The notes beneath the pieces were generated by a model, which worked only from the letters and a program-made list of their open reading frames with translations, had not been told where the DNA came from and did not search any database. The translations under genes and the position numbers were made by a program. From an uncultured Clostridia bacterium (GTDB lineage: Bacteria > Bacillota > Clostridia > Acetivibrionales > CALMWN01), in assembly GCA_937873555.1 (NCBI GenBank), contig CALMWN010000173.1, forward strand, positions 1 through 8,219: DNA of 8,219 nt, read 5' to 3'. Below, piece by piece: positions 1-5,777 of the stretch; within the stretch, counting starts at the first letter, position 1, and the number at the start of each line of letters is the position of its first letter.

Positions 1-422
1 GAGCATCCAGGGAACTTGCTATGAAGCTCTTATACCAGTTGGAAATGCAGAAGGATGACAGGGAAGAACAGATCAAGACTGTTCTTGAAGAGAATGTTCT
101 AACCGAAAAAGACAAGGAATACCTGTTGGATGTCGTAGAGGGTGTTAATAATAACCTTGTGTATATTGACAAGTTGATTGATCTCTATTCAAAAGGCTGG
201 AAAATCGGCCGGATTTCAAAGGTAGACCTATCCATATTGAGACTGAGTATATATGAAATCAGCTACAGAAATGACATTCCTCTGAATGTATCCATTAATG
301 AAGCTGTTGAAATGGCAAAGAAATACAGCGGTGAAGAATCGGGAGCATATGTCAACGGTATACTGGGCAAGGTATCGAGGGCCAGGGCACTTCCGGCTGA
401 CGCACAGGGTATTGATGAATAA
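1..422 (+). CDS. nusB: Transcription antitermination factor NusB, 5'-truncated by window edge
   Basis: NusB is a small all-helical RNA-binding protein. With NusE (ribosomal protein S10) it binds boxA RNA and supports antitermination, chiefly on rRNA operons. The open frame runs back to the window edge: the codons before the first ATG at 21 read A-S-R-E-L-A, followed by M-K-L-L-Y-Q-L, which is the usual NusB N-terminus (R-E-L/I-A-M-K-L-L/F-Q-L). The ATG at 21 is therefore internal, and only a few N-terminal residues are missing. The family core is present: RISKVDLSILRLSIYEI in the middle, then IPLNVSINEAVEMAKKYS and AYVNGILGKV near the C-terminus. The C-terminal tail after GKVSRA is short and not conserved. 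The gene is followed by a 204-nt spacer and a possible terminator, so it probably ends its own transcription unit. The identification is firm; the start lies outside the window. Confidence 0.95.
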   Translation, partial: ASRELAMKLLYQLEMQKDDREEQIKTVLEENVLTEKDKEYLLDVVEGVNNNLVYIDKLIDLYSKGWKIGRISKVDLSILRLSIYEISYRNDIPLNVSINEAVEMAKKYSGEESGAYVNGILGKVSRARALPADAQGIDE

Positions 423-513
423 TCACCGTACAAATTTAATCGATGTGCAGTATATTTTTATATATGGCAGAGATGACGGCTTGCAGTTTAAAAAATTATA
501 ATTCCATTTACAA

Positions 514-565
514 GGGTTATATTAATTTAGATTAAGTAATCATTTATTTTAATAGCCCATTTTTT
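514..565 (+). terminator. Possible rho-independent terminator after nusB
   Basis: GGGTTAT (514-520) can pair with ATAGCCC (552-558), seven base pairs including one G-T wobble, and six T residues follow at 560-565. The 31-nt A+T-rich region between the arms can itself form a small TTAAT/ATTAA hairpin. The position after nusB and before tgt suits a terminator. The large loop and weak stem make it only plausible. The rest of the nusB-tgt spacer (423-626) shows no ORF with a ribosome binding site and no clear promoter. Confidence 0.4.
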
Positions 566-626
566 AATGTGCAGGAAAATGTATTTAACAAGCGGTGTTA
601 AAAGTATTGAAGATAAAGGGTGAAAT

Positions 627-1763
627 ATGGCAGCAGTAAGGTATGAGTTTATAAAAAAATGCAAGCAGACAGGCGCAAGGCTTGGAAGAATACATACACC
701 TCACGGGTCCTTCGACACACCGGCTTTTATGCCGGTCGGGACACAGGCGACGGTGAAGGGAATGTCTCCCGCTGAACTAAATGAAATTGATGCACAGATA
801 ATTTTAAGCAATACCTATCATCTATATATGCGTCCTGGACAGGGAATTGTCAGGGATGCAGGAGGGCTGCACGGCTTTATGAACTGGGACAGGCCCATAT
901 TGACAGACAGCGGCGGCTTCCAGGTATTCAGCCTAAGCGACCTGAGGGATATCAAGGAGGAAGGTGTAACCTTCAAATCCCATATTGACGGCTCCAGGCA
1001 TTTTATATCTCCGGAGATGGCAATACAGATTCAGAATGACCTTGGTGCGGATATTATCATGGCCTTTGACGAATGCATACCCTATCCCTGCGAGCATGAT
1101 TATGCAAAAAAATCACTTGAGAGGACTACGCGCTGGGCAAAAAGGTGCAAGGAAGCGCATCAAAACACAGAAAAACAGTCGCTTTTCGGAATAGTCCAGG
1201 GGGGCACCTACAGGGATTTACGCATACAAAGTGCGAATGAGCTGCTTGAACTTGATTTTCCCGGGTATGCTATCGGAGGATTGAGTGTGGGAGAGCCTGC
1301 AGAGGAGATGTATGAAATGCTTGAGTGCACTGTACCTCTACTGCCGGAAGACAGGCCAAGGTATCTCATGGGAGTGGGAAGTCCTGATTATCTTATTGAA
1401 GGTGCAATAAGAGGAATAGATATGTTTGACTGTGTACTGCCTACCAGGATAGGGCGCAACGGAACAGTCATGACCAGCCGCGGAAAACTTATTGTAAGAG
1501 ATGCAGCATACGCCAGGGATTATTCAAGTATGGACCCGGAATGTGACTGCTATGCCTGCAGGAATTTTTCCAGGGCATACATCAGGCACCTGCTGAAAGC
1601 AAACGAGGTCCTTGGAATAAGGCTTACAACCTGGCACAACCTAAGGTTCCTTTTGAATCTGATGAAGAATGTGAGGCAGGCAATACTTGAGGACAGACTG
1701 GGTGACTTCAGAAACGAGTTTTTCAGCTCCTTCGGCTATATGCAAAGCACTCAGCACACTTGA
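627..1763 (+). CDS. tgt: Queuine/preQ1 tRNA-ribosyltransferase (TGT)
   Basis: Bacterial TGT exchanges guanine-34 for preQ1 in the anticodon wobble position of tRNA-Asp, -Asn, -His and -Tyr, the committed step of queuosine insertion. The 378-aa TIM-barrel protein has normal length. Key residues are visible: the general base Asp94 in ILTDSGGFQV, base-recognition Asp148 (AFDEC) and Gln191 (IVQGG), the AIGGLSVGE loop at about 215-223, and the nucleophile Asp268 in GIDMFDCVLPTR. The zinc site is Cys306, Cys308, Cys311 and His337. The nucleophile and all four zinc ligands keep the spacing of the Zymomonas mobilis enzyme (Asp280, Cys318/320/323, His349) with a constant offset of 12. The ATG at 627 follows an AAAGGGTG ribosome binding site. 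tgt precedes yajC, as in the common queA-tgt-yajC-secDF order, but here nusB and not queA lies upstream. The enzyme should be active. Confidence 0.97.
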   Translation: MAAVRYEFIKKCKQTGARLGRIHTPHGSFDTPAFMPVGTQATVKGMSPAELNEIDAQIILSNTYHLYMRPGQGIVRDAGGLHGFMNWDRPILTDSGGFQVFSLSDLRDIKEEGVTFKSHIDGSRHFISPEMAIQIQNDLGADIIMAFDECIPYPCEHDYAKKSLERTTRWAKRCKEAHQNTEKQSLFGIVQGGTYRDLRIQSANELLELDFPGYAIGGLSVGEPAEEMYEMLECTVPLLPEDRPRYLMGVGSPDYLIEGAIRGIDMFDCVLPTRIGRNGTVMTSRGKLIVRDAAYARDYSSMDPECDCYACRNFSRAYIRHLLKANEVLGIRLTTWHNLRFLLNLMKNVRQAILEDRLGDFRNEFFSSFGYMQSTQHT

Positions 1764-1774
1764 ATAATAAAATA

Positions 1775-1830
1775 GTTCTTCCATATATATGATAAAGATG
1801 ATATTATAATTTATGAATATCTGGAAGATC
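1775..1830 (+). repeat. Imperfect 14-bp inverted repeat around a TATAAT box, yajC leader
   Basis: The arm at 1775-1788 (GTTCTTCCATATAT) matches the reverse complement of the arm at 1817-1830 (ATATCTGGAAGATC) at 12 of 14 positions. The 28-bp spacer contains a perfect TATAAT at 1805-1810, but no good -35 box lies 16-18 bp upstream. A second TATAAT occurs at 1835-1840, also without a clear -35. The element fills most of the 95-nt tgt-yajC gap and ends before the GGGAGGG ribosome binding site at 1847-1853. It could be an operator around a yajC promoter or a weak RNA hairpin. A T-tract is lacking, so a terminator is less likely. Confidence 0.35.
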
Positions 1831-1858
1831 TTATTATAATAAAACTGGGAGGGTATTT

Positions 1859-2137
1859 ATGAACGGTGGTACTGTAGGAACGATTCTTTATTTTGCGGTT
1901 ATGATAGGTATTATGTACCTTATTATTTTCCTGCCGCAAAGAAGGAGAGACAAGAAAACAAAGGAAATGCTGAGCAAGCTTCAAATAGGAAGCAATATCA
2001 CAACTATCGGCGGTATATTGGGCAAGGTGGTAAACATCAAGGATGACGAGATTACCATTGAAACCAGCGTCGAAAAAACTCAGGTAAAGATCAAGAGATG
2101 GGCGATAAAGGAAATTGAGAAGGTTATTGAAGCGTAA
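1859..2137 (+). CDS. yajC: Sec translocase accessory subunit YajC
   Basis: YajC is a small single-span membrane protein that co-purifies with SecD-SecF and assists the SecYEG translocon; it is usually not essential. The 92-aa product has one N-terminal transmembrane segment (about residues 6-25), then PQRRRDKKTKEML, the typical positively charged P-x-R-R/K motif that stays in the cytoplasm. It ends in a small beta-rich domain with the family motif IGSNITTIGGILGKVVNI. Its length is normal. The start at 1859 has the ribosome binding site GGGAGGG six nt upstream. The gene follows tgt as in many bacteria, but secD and secF lie about 3.7 kb downstream, separated by the SCIFF block. Transcription may come from tgt or from a weak local promoter. 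Confidence 0.95.
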   Translation: MNGGTVGTILYFAVMIGIMYLIIFLPQRRRDKKTKEMLSKLQIGSNITTIGGILGKVVNIKDDEITIETSVEKTQVKIKRWAIKEIEKVIEA

Positions 2138-2166
2138 ATTCCTGTTCTAACTTTGTACACCGGTAA

Positions 2167-2197
2167 ATAGATTATAATTGTATAGACTATAATCTAT
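2167..2197 (+). repeat. Perfect 10-bp inverted repeat directly before the TIGR04086 gene's ribosome binding site
   Basis: ATAGATTATA (2167-2176) and TATAATCTAT (2188-2197) are exact reverse complements separated by 11 nt. The arm centres are 21 bp apart, about two helical turns, which suits a dimeric DNA-binding protein. The right arm carries TATAAT (2188-2193), and a second TATAAT starts within the left arm (2173-2178). Neither has a convincing -35 box: TTGTAC at 2153 is only 14 bp from the nearer one. As RNA the repeat would form a hairpin ending exactly at the GGAGGTG ribosome binding site (2198-2204). The sequence is A+T-rich, so chance is a real alternative. Confidence 0.4.
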
Positions 2198-2208
2198 GGA
2201 GGTGCACA

Positions 2209-2643
2209 ATGGTCAGGCAAACCGGAGAAAGTTTAAAGACAGCTTTGAAAGAGCACATTGGTCTGACAGCTGTAGCAAAGGGAATAATAGTATCTTATAT
2301 AATAATAATACCTTTTTTTATAATCTTTGCTTTGATACTGAGTTATGTTGATTTTCCGGAGAAGCTTGTTTCGCCGGCAGTCATGATTACGACAGTGTTA
2401 AGCATTTTGATAGCCGGGTCAACCGCAACACGCAACCTTAAAAGCAAAGGCTGGCTGAACGGAGGCTTAGTTGGTATAATATATATAACAGTTCTCTATT
2501 TGCTAAGCAGTTTTGTGCTGGACGATTTTACCGCGAGTCGGAATGTCCTTGTGATGGCGGTTGTAAGTATGATTGCGGGAGCATTGGGCGGAATAGTCGG
2601 CATCAATATGAAAAACAACACCCGCAGCAGGCAGAAAAGGTAA
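2209..2643 (+). CDS. Four-helix membrane protein, TIGR04086 type, function unknown
   Basis: This 144-aa protein consists mostly of four hydrophobic segments at about residues 23-47, 54-73, 82-104 and 111-132. A charged N-terminus precedes them, and the tail is strongly basic (KNNTRSRQKR). The layout, the GIVGINMK end and the position between yajC and the SCIFF gene match the small clostridial membrane proteins that I recall being grouped as TIGR04086 (YrzE-like). I see no catalytic motif. The start at 2209 is well supported by GGAGGTG at 2198-2204. Gene neighbourhood suggests a link either to Sec membrane functions or to the SCIFF peptide, for example sensing, immunity or export, but this is speculation. 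There is no ABC ATPase or peptidase domain, so it is not a conventional RiPP exporter. Confidence 0.75.
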   Translation: MVRQTGESLKTALKEHIGLTAVAKGIIVSYIIIIPFFIIFALILSYVDFPEKLVSPAVMITTVLSILIAGSTATRNLKSKGWLNGGLVGIIYITVLYLLSSFVLDDFTASRNVLVMAVVSMIAGALGGIVGINMKNNTRSRQKR

Positions 2644-2660
2644 AAAAAAAGAAAAAGTTC

Positions 2661-2689
2661 TTTCCAATACCAATCCATTATGCTATAAT
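2661..2689 (+). promoter_or_regulatory. Sigma-A-type promoter with extended -10 for scfA
   Basis: TTTCCA (2661-2666, 4 of 6 matches to TTGACA) is separated by exactly 17 bp from a perfect TATAAT (2684-2689). The latter is preceded by TGC, giving an extended -10 (TGCTATAAT). Transcription should start near 2696, giving a leader of about 40 nt before scfA. The box lies in the 92-nt gap after the TIGR04086 gene, so the SCIFF peptide can be transcribed apart from tgt-yajC. Confidence 0.7.
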
Positions 2690-2735
2690 TTTTTTGCTGT
2701 AATTATATGATAAAAATGTCATGGGAGGAAATTCG

Positions 2736-2876
2736 ATGAAACATATAAAAACGATAAATGGTTCTACTTTAAAGGAAAGTTTGAAAAACGGCGGTTGCGG
2801 CGAATGCCAGACATCCTGCCAATCCGCATGCAAGACTTCATGTACGGTTGCAAACCAGAGCTGCCAGAAAAACTAA
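2736..2876 (+). CDS. scfA: SCIFF ranthipeptide precursor (six cysteines in forty-five)
   Basis: This 46-aa peptide is the precursor of a ribosomally made, thioether-bridged peptide of the SCIFF family. It starts MKHIKTINGSTLKESLK, a leader recognised by the maturase, and then has six cysteines at 21, 24, 28, 32, 36 and 43 within the core (C-GE-C-QTS-C-QSA-C-KTS-C, then TVANQS-C). In C. thermocellum CteA the bridge formed in vitro joins Cys32 to Thr37; both residues are present here at the same numbers. The thioether is now classed as a gamma (ranthipeptide) linkage. Gly19-Gly20 directly before Cys21 resembles a double-glycine cleavage site, which is inference. There is no signal peptide. The start at 2736 has GGGAGG at 2723-2728, a strong promoter lies upstream, and the maturase gene follows. 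The mature peptide's role is not settled; quorum-sensing functions have been reported in solventogenic clostridia. Confidence 0.96.
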   Translation: MKHIKTINGSTLKESLKNGGCGECQTSCQSACKTSCTVANQSCQKN

Positions 2877-2915
2877 CAGACACAGTTCATTATCAGTATT
2901 AATCCATTAAAGTGG

Positions 2916-2950
2916 AAAGTGAGAGAAATACTTCGCTTTTCACTTTTTTT
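2916..2950 (+). terminator. Terminator or attenuator hairpin between scfA and scfB
   Basis: AAAGTGAGAG (2916-2925) can pair with the run CTTTTCACTTT (2936-2946). Seven Watson-Crick pairs come first, extended by A-T and G-T pairs, with a loop of about 10-11 nt, and the T-tract continues to 2950. No good promoter is visible between it and scfB, so partial read-through would give much more precursor than maturase mRNA. That stoichiometry is sensible for a peptide-enzyme pair. The T-run overlaps the right arm, so strength is uncertain. Confidence 0.65.
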
Positions 2951-2983
2951 GATAAAAGCCCAATAATTAATTGCAAAAAGGTC

Positions 2984-2987
2984 GGAG
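2984..2987 (+). promoter_or_regulatory. Ribosome binding site that fixes the scfB start
   Basis: GGAG lies 7 nt before the ATG at 2995. A longer reading from a TTG at 2971 would place this motif inside the gene and has no comparable site of its own. The protein from 2995 begins MIHKFSLYG, the usual start of SCIFF maturases. Confidence 0.8.
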
Positions 2988-2994
2988 AATCGAA

Positions 2995-4338
2995 ATGATA
3001 CATAAGTTCAGTCTATACGGTACAAATATGGTACTGGATGTGAACAGCGGTGCTGTCCACATATTTGATGACATATCCTTTGAGGTGCTGGATTATTATG
3101 AGCATCTCTGCAGCGAGGAAATTACGGACAAGCTGTCAGACAAGTACTCAAGGGAACAAATAGCAGAAGCGGTCAGCGAGATTAATGAACTGGTAAGGAT
3201 GGGACAGCTCTTTACCGAGGACGTTTATGAGGATTATATCCCTTTGTGGGATAAAAAGCCGGTAATCAAGGCATTGTGCCTGCATATATCCCACGACTGC
3301 AATTTAAGATGCAAATACTGTTTTGCCGCTACAGGTAATTTCGGCGGGGAAAGAACCATGATGCAGGCGGAAACAGGGAAAAAAGCAATAGAATTTCTTA
3401 TAAGCCAGTCCGCAAACAGGAGAAACCTGGAGATAGACTTCTTCGGTGGAGAACCGCTGATGAACTTCGATACTGTTAAAGAAATCATAGAATATGCACT
3501 GGAAAGAGAAAGTGAAGCCAACAAGAAATTCAAGTTTACTCTCACTACAAATGCGCTTTTGTTGAATGAAGAAAATAAGAAGTACATAAATGAACATATA
3601 CAGAATATAGTGTTAAGCATCGACGGACGTGAAGAGACCAATGACAGGATGCGCTTCAGGGTTGACGGTTCAGGCACATATAACGCAATCATTCCTAAGA
3701 TAAAGGATATTGCGGAATCCAGAAACCAGGACAGGTATTATGTGAGGGGAACCTTTACAAGGGAAAACCTTGATTTTTCAAAGGATGTTCTGCACCTTGC
3801 GGATGAAGGCTTCAGACAGGTGTCTGTCGAGCCGGTCGTTGCCGCAAAGGATACCGGTTACGATATAAGGGAGGAAGACCTGCCGGTACTCTTCAGCGAA
3901 TATGAAAGCCTGGCACTTGAGTATGTAAACCGGTTGAAAAGCGGGAACGGGTTTAACTTTTTTCATTTCATGATTGATTTAAGCCAGGGGCCATGTGCTG
4001 CAAAGAGACTTGGAGGATGCGGGTCGGGGCATGAGTATGTTGCCGTTACACCTCTTGGCGATATTTACCCCTGCCATCAGTTTGTCGGTATGGAAGAATT
4101 CAGGATGGGCAATGTGTACAATGGCGAAATAGACAAGAAAATACAGGGTGATTTTAAAGGCTCAAACGTGTATTCCAAAGCCGATTGCAGGAAGTGCTGG
4201 GCAAAATTCTACTGCAGCGGAGGTTGTGCAGCAAATGCATATCAATTCAACAACAGCATCAATATTCCTTATAAAATAGGATGTGAACTGGAGAAAAAAA
4301 GGGTCGAATGCGCACTCTGGATAAAGACGCAGGAATAA
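2995..4338 (+). CDS. scfB: Thioether-forming radical SAM SCIFF peptide maturase (CteB-like)
   Basis: This 447-aa enzyme should install the Cys-Thr thioether in the ScfA peptide by radical SAM chemistry in the cytoplasm. Residues 1 to about 85 form the small N-terminal RiPP-recognition (PqqD-like) domain that binds the leader. The radical SAM barrel carries CNLRCKYC with Cys102, Cys106 and Cys109 for the SAM-binding [4Fe-4S] cluster, and the SAM-contacting GGEP at 151-154. The C-terminal SPASM domain has Cys334, Cys342-x12-Gly-x4-Cys360, then C-x2-C-x5-C-x3-C at 398, 401, 407 and 411, and a last Cys430, enough for two auxiliary [4Fe-4S] clusters. By analogy with anSME, AuxI would use 334, 342, 360 and 411, and AuxII 398, 401, 407 and 430. 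Length and motifs match CteB of C. thermocellum. All catalytic cysteines are intact. It lies 118 nt after scfA, behind a likely attenuator. Confidence 0.96.
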   Translation: MIHKFSLYGTNMVLDVNSGAVHIFDDISFEVLDYYEHLCSEEITDKLSDKYSREQIAEAVSEINELVRMGQLFTEDVYEDYIPLWDKKPVIKALCLHISHDCNLRCKYCFAATGNFGGERTMMQAETGKKAIEFLISQSANRRNLEIDFFGGEPLMNFDTVKEIIEYALERESEANKKFKFTLTTNALLLNEENKKYINEHIQNIVLSIDGREETNDRMRFRVDGSGTYNAIIPKIKDIAESRNQDRYYVRGTFTRENLDFSKDVLHLADEGFRQVSVEPVVAAKDTGYDIREEDLPVLFSEYESLALEYVNRLKSGNGFNFFHFMIDLSQGPCAAKRLGGCGSGHEYVAVTPLGDIYPCHQFVGMEEFRMGNVYNGEIDKKIQGDFKGSNVYSKADCRKCWAKFYCSGGCAANAYQFNNSINIPYKIGCELEKKRVECALWIKTQE

Positions 4339-4401
4339 TGCTGGTGCACTTTTTCAGCCTTTTTATGGAAAAATCTTGATCTTATAAGGCGGGGATAAAA
4401 A

Positions 4402-4911
4402 ATGATACAGAAATTTAAAAATCATATGCCTCAAATTCACACAACATGTTTTATAGCACCCGGAAGTGCAATAATAGGCAATGTAAAAATGGGGGAATAC
4501 TCCAGCGTATGGCATAACGCGGTTATAAGAGGTGACATAGAGGCAATAATAATAGGAGAAAACACCAATGTCCAGGACGGTTGTCTGCTCCACTGCATCC
4601 ACAATACAGAGCTCAGAATCGGAAACAATGTCAGTGTCGGACATGGTGCAATACTTCACAGCTGCACTATTGGCGATTGCAGCTTGATAGGGATGGGCGC
4701 CGTAGTGCTGGATGGTGTAAAAATCGGACGCAATTGCCTGATTGGAGCCGGTACGGTTGTTACACCGAACACTGTCATTCCCGATAACTCACTGGTTTTA
4801 GGAAGCCCCGGCAAGGTCAAAAGAGAGCTTACAGAGCAGGAAATTGAAAATCTGCTGAAGAACGCCCAGGAATACATTTCACTTTCTGAAGAATACAAGG
4901 CTTCATATTAA
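4402..4911 (+). CDS. Gamma-class carbonic anhydrase-like protein (left-handed beta-helix)
   Basis: This 169-aa hexapeptide-repeat protein belongs to the gamma carbonic anhydrase / YrdA-PaaY group. These are trimers with a metal (zinc or iron) bound between subunits that can interconvert CO2 and bicarbonate. Imperfect hexapeptide turns (IIGNVKMGEYSSVW, IRIG/IGDCSLIGMG patterns) cover about residues 17-138, followed by a C-terminal helix. Metal ligands are His64 (CLLH), His81 (SVGH) and His86 (AILH), with the supporting Arg43 and Asp45 of VIRGD and Asn56-x-Gln58-Asp59. These correspond to Arg59, Asp61, Gln75, Asp76, His81, His117 and His122 of the archaeal enzyme Cam. It lacks Cam's acidic proton-shuttle loop, as most members do, so activity cannot be assumed and a maturation or acyltransferase-like role remains possible. 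The start at 4402 has AAGGCGGGG upstream, and the gene lies 63 nt after scfB with no clear own promoter. Confidence 0.88.
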   Translation: MIQKFKNHMPQIHTTCFIAPGSAIIGNVKMGEYSSVWHNAVIRGDIEAIIIGENTNVQDGCLLHCIHNTELRIGNNVSVGHGAILHSCTIGDCSLIGMGAVVLDGVKIGRNCLIGAGTVVTPNTVIPDNSLVLGSPGKVKRELTEQEIENLLKNAQEYISLSEEYKASY

Positions 4912-4950
4912 ATAATACAATAAAATATAGCATAAATGTTTTTCGTTGTT

Positions 4951-5000
4951 TGGTTCATACTATAGAAAAGAACAAAAAGTTACCGGGGAGAAATGAACCA
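4951..5000 (+). repeat. 8-bp inverted repeat enclosing the HD gene's ribosome binding site
   Basis: TGGTTCAT (4951-4958) is the exact reverse complement of ATGAACCA (4993-5000). The right arm ends on the first base of the start codon at 5000, and the ribosome binding site GGGGAG (4985-4990) lies in the 34-nt loop. In mRNA the stem would abut the start codon and might affect initiation. A pair of this size can arise by chance in an 88-nt spacer. The same gap contains no convincing promoter; TACTAT at 4958-4963 lacks a -35. Confidence 0.3.
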
Positions 5001-5665
5001 TGCAGGTTGTCACTATGGAACATGTAAGAGAAAGCAGGGAAATCAAAATGTTCCTGGAGATGTCTGAAAAACAGCTTGAATCACAAGGATACACCGAACA
5101 TTCCTTCAGGCATGTCGGGCTGGTATCGAAAAATGCAGGCAGGGTATTGACGGATTTGGGTTATGGCGAGCGGGATGTTGAGCTGGCAAAGATAGCAGGC
5201 TATATGCATGATATTGGGAATGCCGTCAACAGGGTGGATCATGCCCATTCCGGTGCCATACTTGCTTACAGGATCCTGACAGGAATGGGAATGGAATACA
5301 GCGAGGCGGTAGAAATCATGCTCGCCATAGGCAACCATGATGAAAACACCGGGGCGGCAGTCAGCAACATTTCCTCTGCATTGATCCTGGCAGACAAATC
5401 GGATGTTCACAGGAGCAGGGTCAAGAACAATGATTTCGCCACTTTTGACATACATGACAGGGTAAACTATGCCGTGGACAACTCCAGTATTAAAGTTGAG
5501 AGGGACAGCAAGGCTGCACTTCTCGATCTTCATATCGACACAAAGATCTGCCCGCTTATGGATTACTTCGAGATTTTCCTTACAAGGATGACAATGTGCC
5601 GTCGTGCAGCAGATTTCCTCGGCTTGAATTTTCAACTCATGATCAATGGAACGCGCTTGCTGTGA
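5000..5665 (+). CDS. HD-domain metal-dependent phosphohydrolase
   Basis: This 221-aa soluble protein has the HD superfamily metal site in the expected order: His38 (SFRHVGLV), His70-Asp71 (GYMHDIGN), His83 (HAHSG), His113 (GNHDENTG) and an Asp at 132 or 135 (ILADKSDVHRSR). Such enzymes hydrolyse phosphoester bonds in nucleotides, cyclic dinucleotides or RNA. The single-domain architecture gives no substrate; there is no KH, PAS, GAF, receiver or GYP motif that would suggest RNase Y or a cyclic-di-GMP phosphodiesterase. The C-terminal 70 residues (INGTRLL at the end) are not diagnostic. The start at 5000 is preceded by GGGGAG with a 9-nt spacing. It sits between the gamma carbonic anhydrase gene and the secD promoter, so it probably ends the upstream transcription unit, although no terminator is apparent after it. 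Any functional tie to SCIFF or Sec is unproven. Confidence 0.88.
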   Translation: MQVVTMEHVRESREIKMFLEMSEKQLESQGYTEHSFRHVGLVSKNAGRVLTDLGYGERDVELAKIAGYMHDIGNAVNRVDHAHSGAILAYRILTGMGMEYSEAVEIMLAIGNHDENTGAAVSNISSALILADKSDVHRSRVKNNDFATFDIHDRVNYAVDNSSIKVERDSKAALLDLHIDTKICPLMDYFEIFLTRMTMCRRAADFLGLNFQLMINGTRLL

Positions 5666-5692
5666 TAACCGTATTATTAGAGGGAATAAGTA

Positions 5693-5721
5693 TTGACGTA
5701 TGTTTTTTATAGTTATATAAT
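5693..5721 (+). promoter_or_regulatory. Strong sigma-A-type promoter for the secD leader
   Basis: TTGACG (5693-5698, 5 of 6 consensus matches) lies exactly 17 bp from a perfect TATAAT (5716-5721). This is the best promoter match in the window. Transcription should start near 5728, leaving an unusually long leader of about 144 nt before secD. The leader contains a small ORF with its own ribosome binding site. Confidence 0.8.
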
Positions 5722-5765
5722 ATCTTCGTTATGCATGGCATGTGCGTTGTTAAGCTGATTAGTAT

Positions 5766-5770
5766 GGAGG
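5766..5770 (+). promoter_or_regulatory. Shine-Dalgarno site of the secD leader ORF
   Basis: GGAGG stands 7 nt before the ATG at 5778, the optimal spacing in Firmicutes. It is well inside the secD leader, about 100 nt upstream of secD, and does not serve secD, which has its own AGAAGGGGG at 5853-5861. Confidence 0.6.
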
Positions 5771-5777
5771 TAGTAGT

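Noticed and set aside
21..23. The ATG at 21 as the true nusB start
   Set aside because: The frame is open to the window edge and the preceding codons encode the conserved A-x-R-E-L-A segment of NusB, so this methionine is internal.
2496..2678. Minus-strand and off-frame ORFs across tgt, scfB, the gamma carbonic anhydrase gene, the HD gene, secD and secF
   Set aside because: They overlap firmly identified genes, lack ribosome binding sites and show no recognisable family motif, so they are shadows of the real reading frames.
2971..2994. A longer scfB beginning at a TTG at 2971
   Set aside because: The ATG at 2995 has GGAG 7 nt upstream and gives the family-typical MIHKF start; the extension has no ribosome binding site.
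4339..4401. Promoter for the gamma carbonic anhydrase gene (TATAAG at 4383-4388)
   Set aside because: No -35 box is present at the right distance, and the start site would fall on the ribosome binding site; co-transcription with scfB is simpler.
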